A stretch of 17,120 bases of DNA from Terana coerulea (lineage: Eukaryota; Basidiomycota; Agaricomycetes; Polyporales; Phanerochaetaceae), in the NCBI GenBank assembly GCA_024811115.1, contig JAKOGH010000723.1, positions 1 to 17,120 on the forward strand, in the 5' to 3' direction. This document shows, piece by piece, positions 9,437-17,120 of this stretch. The position numbers and the translations under genes were made by a program. The notes under the pieces were generated by a model. That model was not told the origin of the DNA and searched no databases. It was given only the letters and a program-made list of their open reading frames with translations. The first letter of the stretch is position 1; every line of letters starts with the position of its first letter.

Positions 9437-9841
9437 TGAGCTCAAAAGGTCGCGATGCTCGTCAGAGGGCGTCGGGCGGAAAGAGCGATTGTGCATCTTT
9501 CCTCGTGCGCAGCCAGAGCAGGGTGAGTCCGACTTGTTATAGTCGAAATCAGGACATTCCGTCGTTGCTGACGGAAGTTGACGTAGGATCCGCTCAGAGG
9601 GATGTCCAAAACGTCTATGCATTATTTCGTGCGAGACTAGCGCAAGGCCGTCTCGGTCAGTGTCTAAATAGTACACTGTTGCATTTGGATAAAGCGGCAC
9701 GAATTGCAATAATTCCTGGCGATTATCACCGTCCAGGATTTTCAGAGTGGTTGCGTCACCCTCAATTAACCGGGTTCTGTCGTAGCAGCTCGGCCAAGCG
9801 AGATTAGATTCATGTCTTTTGTGAAGGCATGAGTCGAACAT
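9437..9841 (-). pseudogene. GAG-pre-integrase zinc-binding domain remnant
   Basis: This domain precedes the integrase core in copia polyproteins and binds zinc through an HHCC set. The minus-strand frame contains HRRFGHPSERILRQLP (two histidines, near 9590-9620) and CSGCARGKMHNRSF (two cysteines, near 9490-9520), the expected pattern and spacing. The residues are intact. The frame runs on a few codons and stops because of the base loss at the start of the integrase core. Confidence 0.85.
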
Positions 9842-9864
9842 TTTTCAGTAAGACTTTAATCGTT

Positions 9865-10224
9865 CTACTTGTCAGCGCTAGGACGGTAGTTGATGACGGA
9901 GTCACCTTCCTCAGAGATAGTTACATGCCCATTAGCCGCTTTGAACGACAATTGGTCAATGTTGCGCAAGTTGCGCAATAAACTTCTTTGACCGGTGAAG
10001 TGGAAAGACGCTCCTGAGTCGAGCAGCCAATCACTTGATTTTGCAAGGTTTTTACCTTTGCAGCTCTGACACGCGTTAAATAACTTATTGTGCACACATC
10101 GGTCTGGTGAATTGAAGGAACTAGCTCCATTCAATACAGTAGCATACATGTGGTATCTACTGCTTAGTTCAGCCCGCCGAGACACCGCGCAATCAGCTGC
10201 AAGGTTTTGGTTAGTGTGGTGCAC
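9865..10224 (-). pseudogene. Copia aspartic protease remnant
   Basis: The protease cuts the Gag-Pol polyprotein. The minus-strand frame reads DWLLDSGASFHFTG with the catalytic D-S-G-A encoded at 10009-10020, then LRNIDQLSFKAANGHVTI, typical of retropepsins of this group. It is preceded by a cysteine-rich stretch (RCVHNKLFNACQSCKGK) that might be a remnant zinc-binding element but does not fit the standard CCHC spacing. The frame ends in a stop before the pre-integrase domain. Confidence 0.85.
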
Positions 10225-11230
10225 GAGTGCAGAGTTAGAGGGGACGTACTGGCACGCTGTCGATGATGTCCTGGTGGATCTCTCGATCGTCCATCAGGCA
10301 TCCGCGACCTGGCCGTCGACGCCGCTGTCGTTGTCCTCGCTTCCGAGGGACACGGGCGTCCTCGATGTCAGGGGTGGTCGCGGGCGTCAAGCCGCCCCTC
10401 CCCGTCGAGCGACATTTGCATGTCGACCTCGTCGGACCAGATGATCGGCGAGGATTCGCGCGAGCTGCGCTTGGCGGGCGAGAGAGCTGCCCTCGACGAA
10501 CTCCCGGCTCAGCAAACTTTCGCTTGAGAGCGACGTTGTTCGAGTCGATGCGGGCGTCGAGCTCGGCGATGCGAGCATCGAGCATGCGCTCGGGCGTAGT
10601 CGAGGTCGGCCTGCTTGGCGCGACGTAGCCTTCTCCGCGGCCTCATCTTCGGCTAGCGGTGGCGGCGAACTCGCTCTCCTGGGCGACAGCCAGCTTGACA
10701 AGCTGGTGTCGCCTCCCATCGGGCGTGCCCGCTGACGCCTTCTGGTCGAGGGTCGAGCCCTTGTTCAGGGCGGCGTTTCTTGTCCGCGATCCACTGCTTG
10801 CGAGTAAGCTTGCGAGCTCTGCGCCTCGCCGGCTGGGCCTTATGCAGAGTTCTGTACTCGTCATCCTCGTCGAGGATTGCTAACAATTTAGTTAGCATGG
10901 GAGATCGTCGAGAGTGAACTCCTGCTGGAATTCTAACTCACGGACGGAGTTCCGCAGATTGGCGGTGCTCAATATCCCGCATGGCGCCGGGCGCTGTGAG
11001 CGTTGTGCTCGTTGGCGCCGATAATCTCCTCGAGGGTCCTGGATGCGCTCCTGGGACCCGACGACTCCAAGCTTCTCAGCAAGGGATAGTGCCTTGCTGA
11101 AGTGGGGAACTGGTTGCCGTTGTCGAGCTAGAGCTCGCGCTCTCCTCTCGATGCGAGACTGAATTTCTTCGGCCTCGGACTTCGTGAGCGGATGGCGGGT
11201 AAAGTCGTTCACCACCGGGATGACCGGGCG
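10225..11230 (-). pseudogene. Extended Gag tail or extra coiled-coil segment of the element
   Basis: About 1 kb of markedly GC-rich sequence lies between the Q-rich part of Gag and the protease. Minus-strand frames read as charged, helical protein: TKSEAEEIQSRIERRARALA (about 11110-11200), LLAILDEDDEYRTLHKAQPA (about 10830-10895) and ARIAELDARIDSNNVALKRK (about 10515-10580). The pieces are in different frames. I recognise no family. It could be an unusually long Gag C-terminus, a captured host fragment, or a secondary insertion. The next domain upstream is Gag and downstream is protease, so by position it is most simply part of Gag. Confidence 0.5.
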
Positions 11231-12194
11231 GCGATGTAGGAGTGACCGTGGTCAGCATCCTGGGCCTTGCCCTTGCCTCTTGCCCGCGCTGGCCGCGCTG
11301 GGTCTTTCTTGCCCTTGCCGTTGCCGGCACCGTCTCGCTGTTGCTGCTGCTGCCCTTGCGGGCGCTGCTGCTGCGCATGCTGCTGCTGCCCGTTAGGCGC
11401 TGCTGCTGCTTGAACTGTGATCCTTCCCCTTGTTCTCGACGGCGGCGACGCTGCTTAGCAGACTCGGTCTGCTTGCGCTGGCCACTCGGAAAGCTTTCGC
11501 TGCTCCCATGCAGCGATGAGTTGCTTCCCATATTGCCCCGGATCAGGGCCCCAGCCGGGTAGGAGTCAGCGATGTGTCTACCATCTTTGGTTCAGCGTGG
11601 TGACGGTGGCGATGTGCTTACCATACCCTGGTGTCTTTGAAATGAGGAGCATCAGTGTATGTAATCGTCCACAGACGCATGCGCTGCATCTAGGCCGGTC
11701 GACATGCGCTCTGGATCTTTGGCGACCGCAGGTGCTTGGAGACTGATCCTCGGGAGGCGAGTTTCCAGGAGGCCCCTGAAGTCAGCGTAGGCCGTACCCA
11801 GAGTATTCTGGGTGTAGGTGGTCTGCAAGGACTCGTACAGGCCTTGGCTGTCGCCTCGCTCTTCACCGACCGTCCAATCCTGGTATGTCAAGCGAAGGCG
11901 ATGAAGCCCATGGCCCGGAGGTCGCCGTTGATCCAGTCGTCGAGCTTGTCGACGGCCCTGGAGTGCTCATGCTCGTTGTCGGGCACTTCGCCAGAGGCGG
12001 GAGCTCAGCGTGTTTGGAGTGGCGGGCGAGCGGGAGCTGCCGGGACAGTGCGAATAAGACCGGCACCGTCGGCCGGGCCGTCAAGAGCTGACGAGAGATG
12101 CCCTGAGTGCCCAGGAACGACTTCAAAGGTGTCGCTCCAGTGCTCCCAGTTGGTTCCGTCAGAGGACGGGACAAGCTTCTCGAGAGGAAGACAT
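11231..12194 (-). pseudogene. Copia Gag remnant
   Basis: Gag forms the virus-like particle. A minus-strand ATG at 12194-12192 begins MSSS, and after a small frame change the sequence reads LEKLVPSSDGTNWEHWSDTF, then in another frame FLGTQGISRQLL, then LDDWINGDLRAMGFIAFA and LTYQDWTVGEERGDSQGLYE. The order and style match basidiomycete copia Gag. A Gln/Ala/Ser-rich tail follows at about 11240-11420. Frame changes occur near 12170, 12120, 11890 and 11780, so it is not translatable as one chain. I see no CCHC zinc knuckle. Confidence 0.75.
11338..11412. repeat. Imperfect CTG/CAG trinucleotide tract
   Basis: Repeated CTG triplets are interrupted by other bases. On the minus strand they encode runs of Gln, Ala or Ser depending on frame, forming the low-complexity Gag tail. 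Confidence 0.8.
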
Positions 12195-12203
12195 TGCTGA
12201 GTT

Positions 12204-12502
12204 CTGTAAAGACAGAACAGTCAGTACGATGTACTGACCTGGCTTTTAGCCAAGGAGGGGCCCCAAGGGCACCCTCGTGCCTGCTCAGCTTGCCCGGGCG
12301 CAGACGGTGCGCTAGGTAGCGCAACCGTCAGCGCACGATGGCAGCGAGTAGGTACAGGCGAAGTATACCAATGAGCTGGTTGTTGCTGCCAGTGACGGCG
12401 CAATCAACCGCTGTCATCGGGGCTCATAACCTGTAGAAGTGCAGCGCATACAGCGGCGTACACTCCTACCGAGGCCTAGAGGAAGCTAGGATGGTTACTC
12501 AC
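12204..12502 (-). promoter_or_regulatory. Putative leader intron of the copia element
   Basis: On the element's sense strand the 5' LTR contains CTACAG|GTGAGTAA, a near-perfect 5' splice site (GT at 12502-12501), downstream of the LTR TATA box. The leader contains TACTGACTG followed by TTCTGTCTTTACAG (intron end at 12204), a strong branch point, pyrimidine tract and 3' splice site, and the gag ATG lies ten bases further on. Splicing would remove 299 nt including the primer-binding site. The sites are seen directly; actual splicing is inferred. Confidence 0.5.
12418..12431 (-). other. Primer-binding site, initiator tRNA-Met anticodon-arm type
   Basis: Immediately after the 5' LTR the sense strand reads GGTTATGAGCCCCG. 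The first 12 bases are the complement of GGGCUCAUAACC, the anticodon stem-loop of eukaryotic initiator tRNA-Met (CAU anticodon), and not of a tRNA 3' end. Drosophila copia and yeast Ty5 prime from such a cleaved tRNA half. Confidence 0.8.
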
Positions 12503-12723
12503 CTGTAGGTTGGTTGATACACACGTTAGTGGGTTGAGAGTTGTAAGAGTCTTATTAGAGTATGGCGCAGAGGGCTGCCTTATATACAATACTGGGTGGC
12601 TGTACTACAAACAGACACAAATAGGTACCAGGACAATAGACAATAGGCATCGTCATGGTGGAACCTGGTAGAATAATAGAGAAGATGTGAGCAGAGCGCT
12701 TACGGCGTCTATCTGACTCAACA
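12432..12723 (-). repeat. 5' LTR of the copia element (right copy)
   Basis: This copy is 292 bp and nearly identical to 6199-6489. On the sense strand it starts TGTTGAGTCAG and ends CTTCTACA. A TATATAAGG box lies at 12587-12579, so transcription should begin around 12550, and the consensus splice donor at 12502 would fall about 50 nt into the transcript. Confidence 0.95.
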
Positions 12724-12781
12724 GTTCTCATCTGACTGAGTCTGTATCATAATTTCAGCATGCCATACAGTGCGAGTTATT

Positions 12782-13927
12782 TTATCTGCGACAAAACTTA
12801 GCTGCAAATGCTTTACATGAGCATTTGGCCAGAGCTTGAGTGGATTGTACTAAACTATCTCCGTGTTCCCTTTTGACTTGGATGGTATCTGCTGCGCGTC
12901 CTCTGGCCTCGCGTTGATTCTCAAGGTCCCGCAGCGCATTGGACAATGCAGTTCTTGCGTCTTCCGGCCAACATGTGTTCCTGCGTCGCCTTACACTCCC
13001 ACTTGTCACGCTCCATACGAAGTTGCTCATTCTGTACGGTCAATTGCTGCACGAGTTTACGTTGGCGGACGAGTTCTTCCTATACGAAACAAGCGTGGTA
13101 GTCACGTCATAGCATGCATTCTAGAGAAAAGTACTACGTCGCGGCATCATTCGCTATCCTCGATATAAGGTCTCTGCCCTGCGACGCAGGTGTCTCTTTT
13201 CCTCCCTCAACCGTTCCAAACTCCCGCGAATGTCGTTCTGTTGAGTCCAAGTTTGCGAGGCCTCCCTCTTTGCATATGCTGTGATCCAGCTGTCTCGCTG
13301 GCGAGTGTATGTGTCCAACAGATTTGGGGATGAGAGACATGGTGAATGAGGGCAGCACTGTTCAAACAAGGCGCGTGCCAAGTCGCGACAGCGCTGAGTG
13401 GCGGTCGCGTCACGTGATGGCGCGGCTGAGAAGCTGGTAAACGCCCGTTATGGCGGCGGTTAACTGTGGGAACGGATGGCCGTTAGGAACGCTCACTTAC
13501 CGGGTAACAAGCTTATTGTTACCCGGTCTTAACATTTACTTACGGCACCAGGGGCCAATAATAGTGTGGGCGTCAAGCGGCTTGTCTTACTCCTTCATGA
13601 CGACCCTTGATCTCCGCAGTCCGGTTATGTGCAAAGCAGCATCTCGCCTCTCACGCACAAAATCATGCTCAAGCAGCTCCATCCAAAAGTGGCGGAATAT
13701 TAACTCAAACTGTGTGTATGCTCGGATGACCGGGCAGGAACCAGAGTTGCAAAGAGAGCGAGCGGGCCGCGGGCTTGTGTTCGCACTGGCAAATGTGGCC
13801 GCGACGTCCACAGAACAAGTCGACGCGCTGAGCAGCGCTGCTAAGATCTTTTCGCCCGAGGTGAGTGCAGCGAAACTAAGAACCAAGCATGCCTCAAGTT
13901 GCCGGCTAAAGTCGCCCGCGCTCGCTT
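12782..13927 (-). pseudogene. Coiled-coil protein gene remnant, unrecognised family
   Basis: Three minus-strand pieces look like one decayed gene. Piece A (13591-13927) reads FRHFWMELLEHDFVRERRDA and ends RSRVVMK before a GTAAG donor at 13590. An intron at 13434-13590 (157 nt, acceptor TTTACCAG) joins it in phase to piece B (about 13157-13433), which is strongly charged and helical: RQRDSWITAYAKREAS, GSLERLREEKRHLRRR. Piece B stops at TAG near 13154-13156 without a usable GT donor. Piece C begins after a TTTCGTATAG acceptor at 13079 with EELVRQRKLVQQLTVQNEQL, then needs a one-base frame change near 12970 to continue as ARTALSNALRDLENQREA. It ends in TAA at 12782. The heptad-like composition suggests a coiled coil; no function can be named. 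No start codon is visible, so the 5' end is missing or in an unseen exon. It converges on the retrotransposon. Confidence 0.5.
13499..13527. repeat. Perfect 12-bp inverted repeat (hairpin)
   Basis: ACCGGGTAACAA (13499-13510) and TTGTTACCCGGT (13516-13527) are exact reverse complements around a 5-base loop, GCTTA. The hairpin lies inside the inferred 157-nt intron of the minus-strand coiled-coil remnant. Confidence 0.9.
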
Positions 13928-14490
13928 AGCGTCCTACCCCGACGTTGCGCCTCCTTTGGCCACTGCACGACGCCTCACAGCGTGCGCGGGACTTCGCACG
14001 ACGCCGACGCACCTCCGTCGGCCGAATATAGTATATACTGCATGAATGTGCGGTGAACATATGACGCAGGGCGGCGCATATAGCGAGGGCATCCCTCGCA
14101 GGGACGGGCAACGTGCCTGCTAGCCAATCGCCATGATGCATCAAAGCCTTCCCGCGGCCGGAGGATTCTGCCATCAAGAACTAGCCGACATGTGTTGCAA
14201 GGCGCTGGAATAGTAGACGCCCTTCAAAGGGCCTCTCCCTTCCCTTCCACGACGTTCCCCCGTCCGACCCACCTACCTCCCTGTAATCACACCGACCACG
14301 CACGCCATCTCCTACCTGACGACCCCACGCTCTCTAACGCTTGATCAAGACTCTCAAGACACTCACGCCTCACATTACGTTGCAAGATATAACCACGTAT
14401 AGCACGACTGTGTATATAGGGAATGGGTCGCAGTGCGTGTCCTCCCTCATATTTTTCTTTCGTACTTGCACTGATCATTGTGCGGTAGAC
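13928..14490. other. Intergenic region upstream of the WD40 gene
   Basis: No supported gene is seen; a minus-strand frame at 13926-14177 has no recognisable motif. The stretch holds an AGTATATACT palindrome at 14030-14039, a GCCCTTCAAAGGGC near-palindrome at 14219-14232, a C/T-rich tract at about 14230-14290, and a TATATA box at 14413-14418, some 75 nt before the ATG at 14491. These are likely promoter and leader elements of the WD40 gene. Confidence 0.4.
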
Positions 14491-17120
14491 ATGCCAGATC
14501 CAGGGCCTCCAGGATACGACCTCACGAATGTTGCCGCGCCTACAGCGGCGCCGGCTGACGGCGCGACGAAAAGCAAGCGGAAGCAGACTTTGCTTAGTCT
14601 GCTAGACGCGCTCCATGAGTTGAGCAAGGAGGAGGGCATCGGGGCTGTCCGTACGTTTTCTTCTGTACCATCCGGCGAGCCAGCCATCTCACCGATGTCG
14701 ACCATCAGCCAACAGCCAACAACCCAGCTTCGAAGATGACAGAGACGTTCGTGAGTGCCGGCCGCCCAGTTCCCATTCCTCTGCTCCGTCTGACGTCGCG
14801 TGATCGACCACCTATGTAGCTACCGTCGACGAACATCTGCAGAAAGTGGGCGCCGAGGCGTTCAACAAGTTCGAGCGGTATGCACGCTCCGTCCCGTATC
14901 CTACACTTCCGCTAACCACATTGGCGCTATAGACGGATCATTAGTCTCGATAGAGAAGTACGTCGTGTGAGCCATTGCTTGTTTTTTCTGACGTAACCTT
15001 AATTTGTCCCTGCGCGCAGCTCAGGAACTTCGCAAACGCAGCGCGACAACTCGGCAGCTCTGTGGGCATTCTATCGTCCTCGTTCCACCTACGCGAACGT
15101 CTCGCGCAGCTGCTATACCTGTTCAGAGAGAATGCAGCGGATCTCTTCCCGAGGAAGGTGCCGAGGCGCGCACGAGAAAATGTCATGAACCCCGCTGTGC
15201 GTCCGAGGCGGAAAGCGAAAGCCCCACATGTTACCAATCCCGTTCTGCTGGGAGACGTGGATGCGGAGGACTTTCCAAGCCAGCTGCAGGGCTTCGCGGA
15301 CGATGTCATTACGTTCCTCGACTGTCTGAACGAGTTCCCAGAATTCACGGATGAAGCCGTCAATGCCTCTATCGTGTCCTTGGAAGGAGACCTTCGAGTA
15401 TGACACACTTTTGAAATTTATGGACCTGTACTCATCGTTTGCTTCTAGTACTGGGCTTCCTGCTTAAAGACATACGAGGGCCAGTTCAAGTACCCCGCCG
15501 TGCAACGCTACTTGCATGATCTTACGAGCGAAATGGGTGAACACTTGGATGGCATCACATCCTCACTGTCTGTCTTTATAGAGATCGGTTCGTTTTTCAC
15601 CTTCTTTCACGTTGCTTTGTTCCATGTGGTAACCTCAGTCCCGGGCAATACCTAGGTGTACCCACCATCCGCTTTGCACAGAAGCACGGCGCCGCCAACT
15701 TGCTGAATCTGTCGACTGTTGCGACGTTCTTCTCCGCAGTAACAGCGACGACATTGCAGTTCTCCTTTGATCAAACCGGGAACCCGCTAGCGGACAGTGT
15801 GAACGGATTTTGGTTCACCTCCTTGGTGTTCAGCATAGGCGCTGCTGTCAACAGTCTTCTGGGTCTCACATGGAAACAAGCAATGTAGTAAGTATGAGAC
15901 GTCTATATGGTCGAGAAAATGCTTACACTGGTCTGCAGCCGCTCGCCAGGTCATCGAGTACCTTGGTGGGTTCTTATCTGGATCAAACGGTCTCCACTGG
16001 TGTTCCTTGTCCTCTCAGTCGCCTGCTTCTCAGCGGGGTTGGTGCTATTTGCCTACTCCTCAGGACAGCACAAAATCACCAGGACGGTCACTACAGTGTT
16101 CTCCGCGTTTAGCGGCTTCGGTCTAACAGCGGTGTCATTCTGGTTTGCCTCTGAGCGGTACATCTTCACGCGGCACAAGGGCCAGAAGTGGCTGGCTGAT
16201 GTGCTCTCGGAGACGCAAGTGAAGATGAACGGGCTGCCCGGCATAGCCTGGTGCATCCGGGAACCCGCCAATGCTGCGCGCAAGGTGGCGTACTGGGGCC
16301 GGCGGTACTGGGCGGACCTCGCCGACCATTTTAGCGGCTTCTCTCGCTGGGTCTCCGGGAAGATACGCTTGCGCCGCGCCGCGGACGAGGAGTTGTCGGA
16401 CGGCGGCGGGCACAAGTCGCCTGTGTCGCCGCAGTGCTTCAGCCCCGAGCCGATGTCCTTCCGCGAGCACCGCGGGTCAGATGCGACCGCAACGGTGCTC
16501 AGCCCCATCTCCGAACGTGCGCCGTCGACGATCGACGGCGATGACTCGACCGCCATGCACGAGAGTCAGTCCGCGCCTGCGACGCCCATCGCAGACAACC
16601 CCGCACGCGCACGGTTCACGAACATTGTGCGCTCGGTGATGATGGTGCGCGCCGCGTCGGGCGTGTCTTCGCTCACGACGTCCCCGCGGCGCCAGCGCAC
16701 GCTGTCCGCGGAGAAGCACGGCAAGCTCCATGACCTGGCTTCGACAATGGTCAAGGGCTCACGCGTCGCGTCACTCGTGCCGAAGCTGAAGAAGATGGAG
16801 GCATACATTGACCTTTCGGCGCATCAGGCGTTGGTACGGCATCTGCAGTTCTCGCCGAACGGCAAGTACCTAGCCACTTCAAGGTACGACATCTTCTTCA
16901 TAGACGTACTCGTCTGGTGCTAACTATGTACCTTACAGCTGGGACAGGACATCGGTGATCTTCCGGATAGGTGTAAGTACTACGCTATGTTGTGCTGTTT
17001 GCGTACGCTGACAACTGAACCATATCAGGATATGGGTCAGCCGGATGCCGTCACATCCCACCGTGTACTCGCACATCCACAGGGCTTCGTCGGACAGGTT
17101 GCTTGGTACGTCATCCAACC
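14491..17120 (+). CDS. Membrane-anchored WD40-repeat protein, 5' part (3' end outside the window)
   Basis: Ten exons join in one frame: 14491-14650, 14736-14750, 14820-14877, 14933-14957, 15020-15397, 15449-15587, 15656-15887, 15939-16883, 16939-16972, 17029-17105. The next intron starts at 17106, and about 687 residues lie in the window. The start MPDPGPPGYD is the first ATG of the open frame with good context. Residues 1-270 are mostly helical (RERLAQLLYLFRENAADLF). Four hydrophobic segments follow at about 274-294 (NLSTVATFFSAVTATTLQF), 310-330, 355-375 (PLVFLVLSVACFSAGLVLF) and 385-406. A basic, Ser-rich linker of about 200 residues leads to the first WD40 repeat near 628-662 (HLQFSPNGKYLATS, then WDRTSVIFRI) and the start of the second (HRVLAHPQGFVGQVAW). 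WD40 propellers are protein-binding scaffolds, and the helices suggest anchorage in a membrane; the partner and compartment are unknown. No frame break is seen. Confidence 0.85.

Larger units (their letters stand above)
6199..12723 (-). mobile_element. Ty1/copia LTR retrotransposon, structurally complete but degenerate
   Basis: This 6.5-kb element lies in reverse orientation, with its 5' LTR at 12432-12723 and its 3' LTR at 6199-6489. Domain order on the minus strand is gag, aspartic protease, GAG-pre-integrase, integrase, reverse transcriptase, RNase H. Integrase before reverse transcriptase identifies Copia (Pseudoviridae) rather than Gypsy. LTRs begin TG and end CA. A polypurine tract abuts the 3' LTR and a primer-binding site abuts the 5' LTR. 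Every large domain is split by frame changes and RNase H carries an in-frame TAG, so no intact polyprotein can be made. The LTRs differ at about five bases plus one indel, suggesting fairly recent insertion. No target-site duplication is seen: left flank CTGCAG, right flank GTTCTC. Confidence 0.93.

Noticed and set aside
10263..10628. Arginine-rich plus-strand frames inside the retrotransposon
   Set aside because: They are reverse-strand shadows of the GC-rich Gag-tail region and their composition follows from base content alone.
12716..12740. ATCTGACT shared by the LTR end and the flank just outside it, as a target duplication
   Set aside because: The shared 8 bases are not at the LTR boundaries on both sides of the element, so they do not form a target-site duplication; chance or microhomology is enough.
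13450..13929. A 159-codon plus-strand frame
   Set aside because: The opposite strand over the same region gives more protein-like sequence with phase-compatible splice sites, so this frame is taken as a shadow.
13926..14177. A minus-strand frame of 83 codons upstream of the coiled-coil remnant
   Set aside because: It has no motif, is arginine-rich in a GC-rich stretch, and I could not join it in phase to the remnant with confidence.
1..17120. CRISPR arrays, tRNA or rRNA genes, or bacterial-type operons
   Set aside because: No regularly spaced repeats, tRNA cloverleaf or rRNA-like sequence was seen, and the spliced genes show this is eukaryotic DNA.

Overview
The window looks like nuclear DNA from a filamentous basidiomycete, probably an agaricomycete. 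The gene models have many very short introns (about 48-70 nt) with GT-AG ends, one gene is an agaricomycete-style F-box/LRR protein, and the transposon is a fungal Ty1/copia element. No species can be named from sequence alone.

Layout. 1-970: possible small minus-strand ORF (110-493), then a promoter-like stretch with a TATA box and a 9-mer present three times. 971-2426 and 3081-4530, both plus: a tandem pair of ZRT/ZIP-family zinc transporter genes whose introns 1-5 sit at the same places. Each copy has lost its reading frame, at different sites. The upstream copy has also lost the histidine-rich cytoplasmic loop, and the downstream copy lacks the sixth intron. 5214-6198, plus: an F-box/LRR gene broken by a stop and frame changes and cut by a transposon LTR. 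6199-12723: a complete but dead Ty1/copia LTR retrotransposon on the minus strand. It has two ~291-bp LTRs, a polypurine tract, a primer-binding site matching the anticodon arm of initiator tRNA-Met, and gag, protease, integrase, reverse transcriptase and RNase H remnants spread over several frames. 12782-13927, minus: remains of an unrecognised coiled-coil protein gene. 14491 to the window end, plus: the first ten exons of an intact gene for a protein with about four predicted membrane helices followed by WD40 repeats.

How it fits together. The zinc transporters would form a small local family if functional, but as written both encode proteins stopping before transmembrane segments IV-VIII. 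The retrotransposon lies between two convergent, decayed host genes and shows no target-site duplication. The WD40 gene keeps one frame across about 2.06 kb of exon, so the frame breaks elsewhere are not simply a uniform error rate. The most notable signals are a possible spliced leader in the copia element (5' splice site in the LTR, 3' splice site just before gag), its half-tRNA type primer site, and the membrane-anchored WD40 protein.
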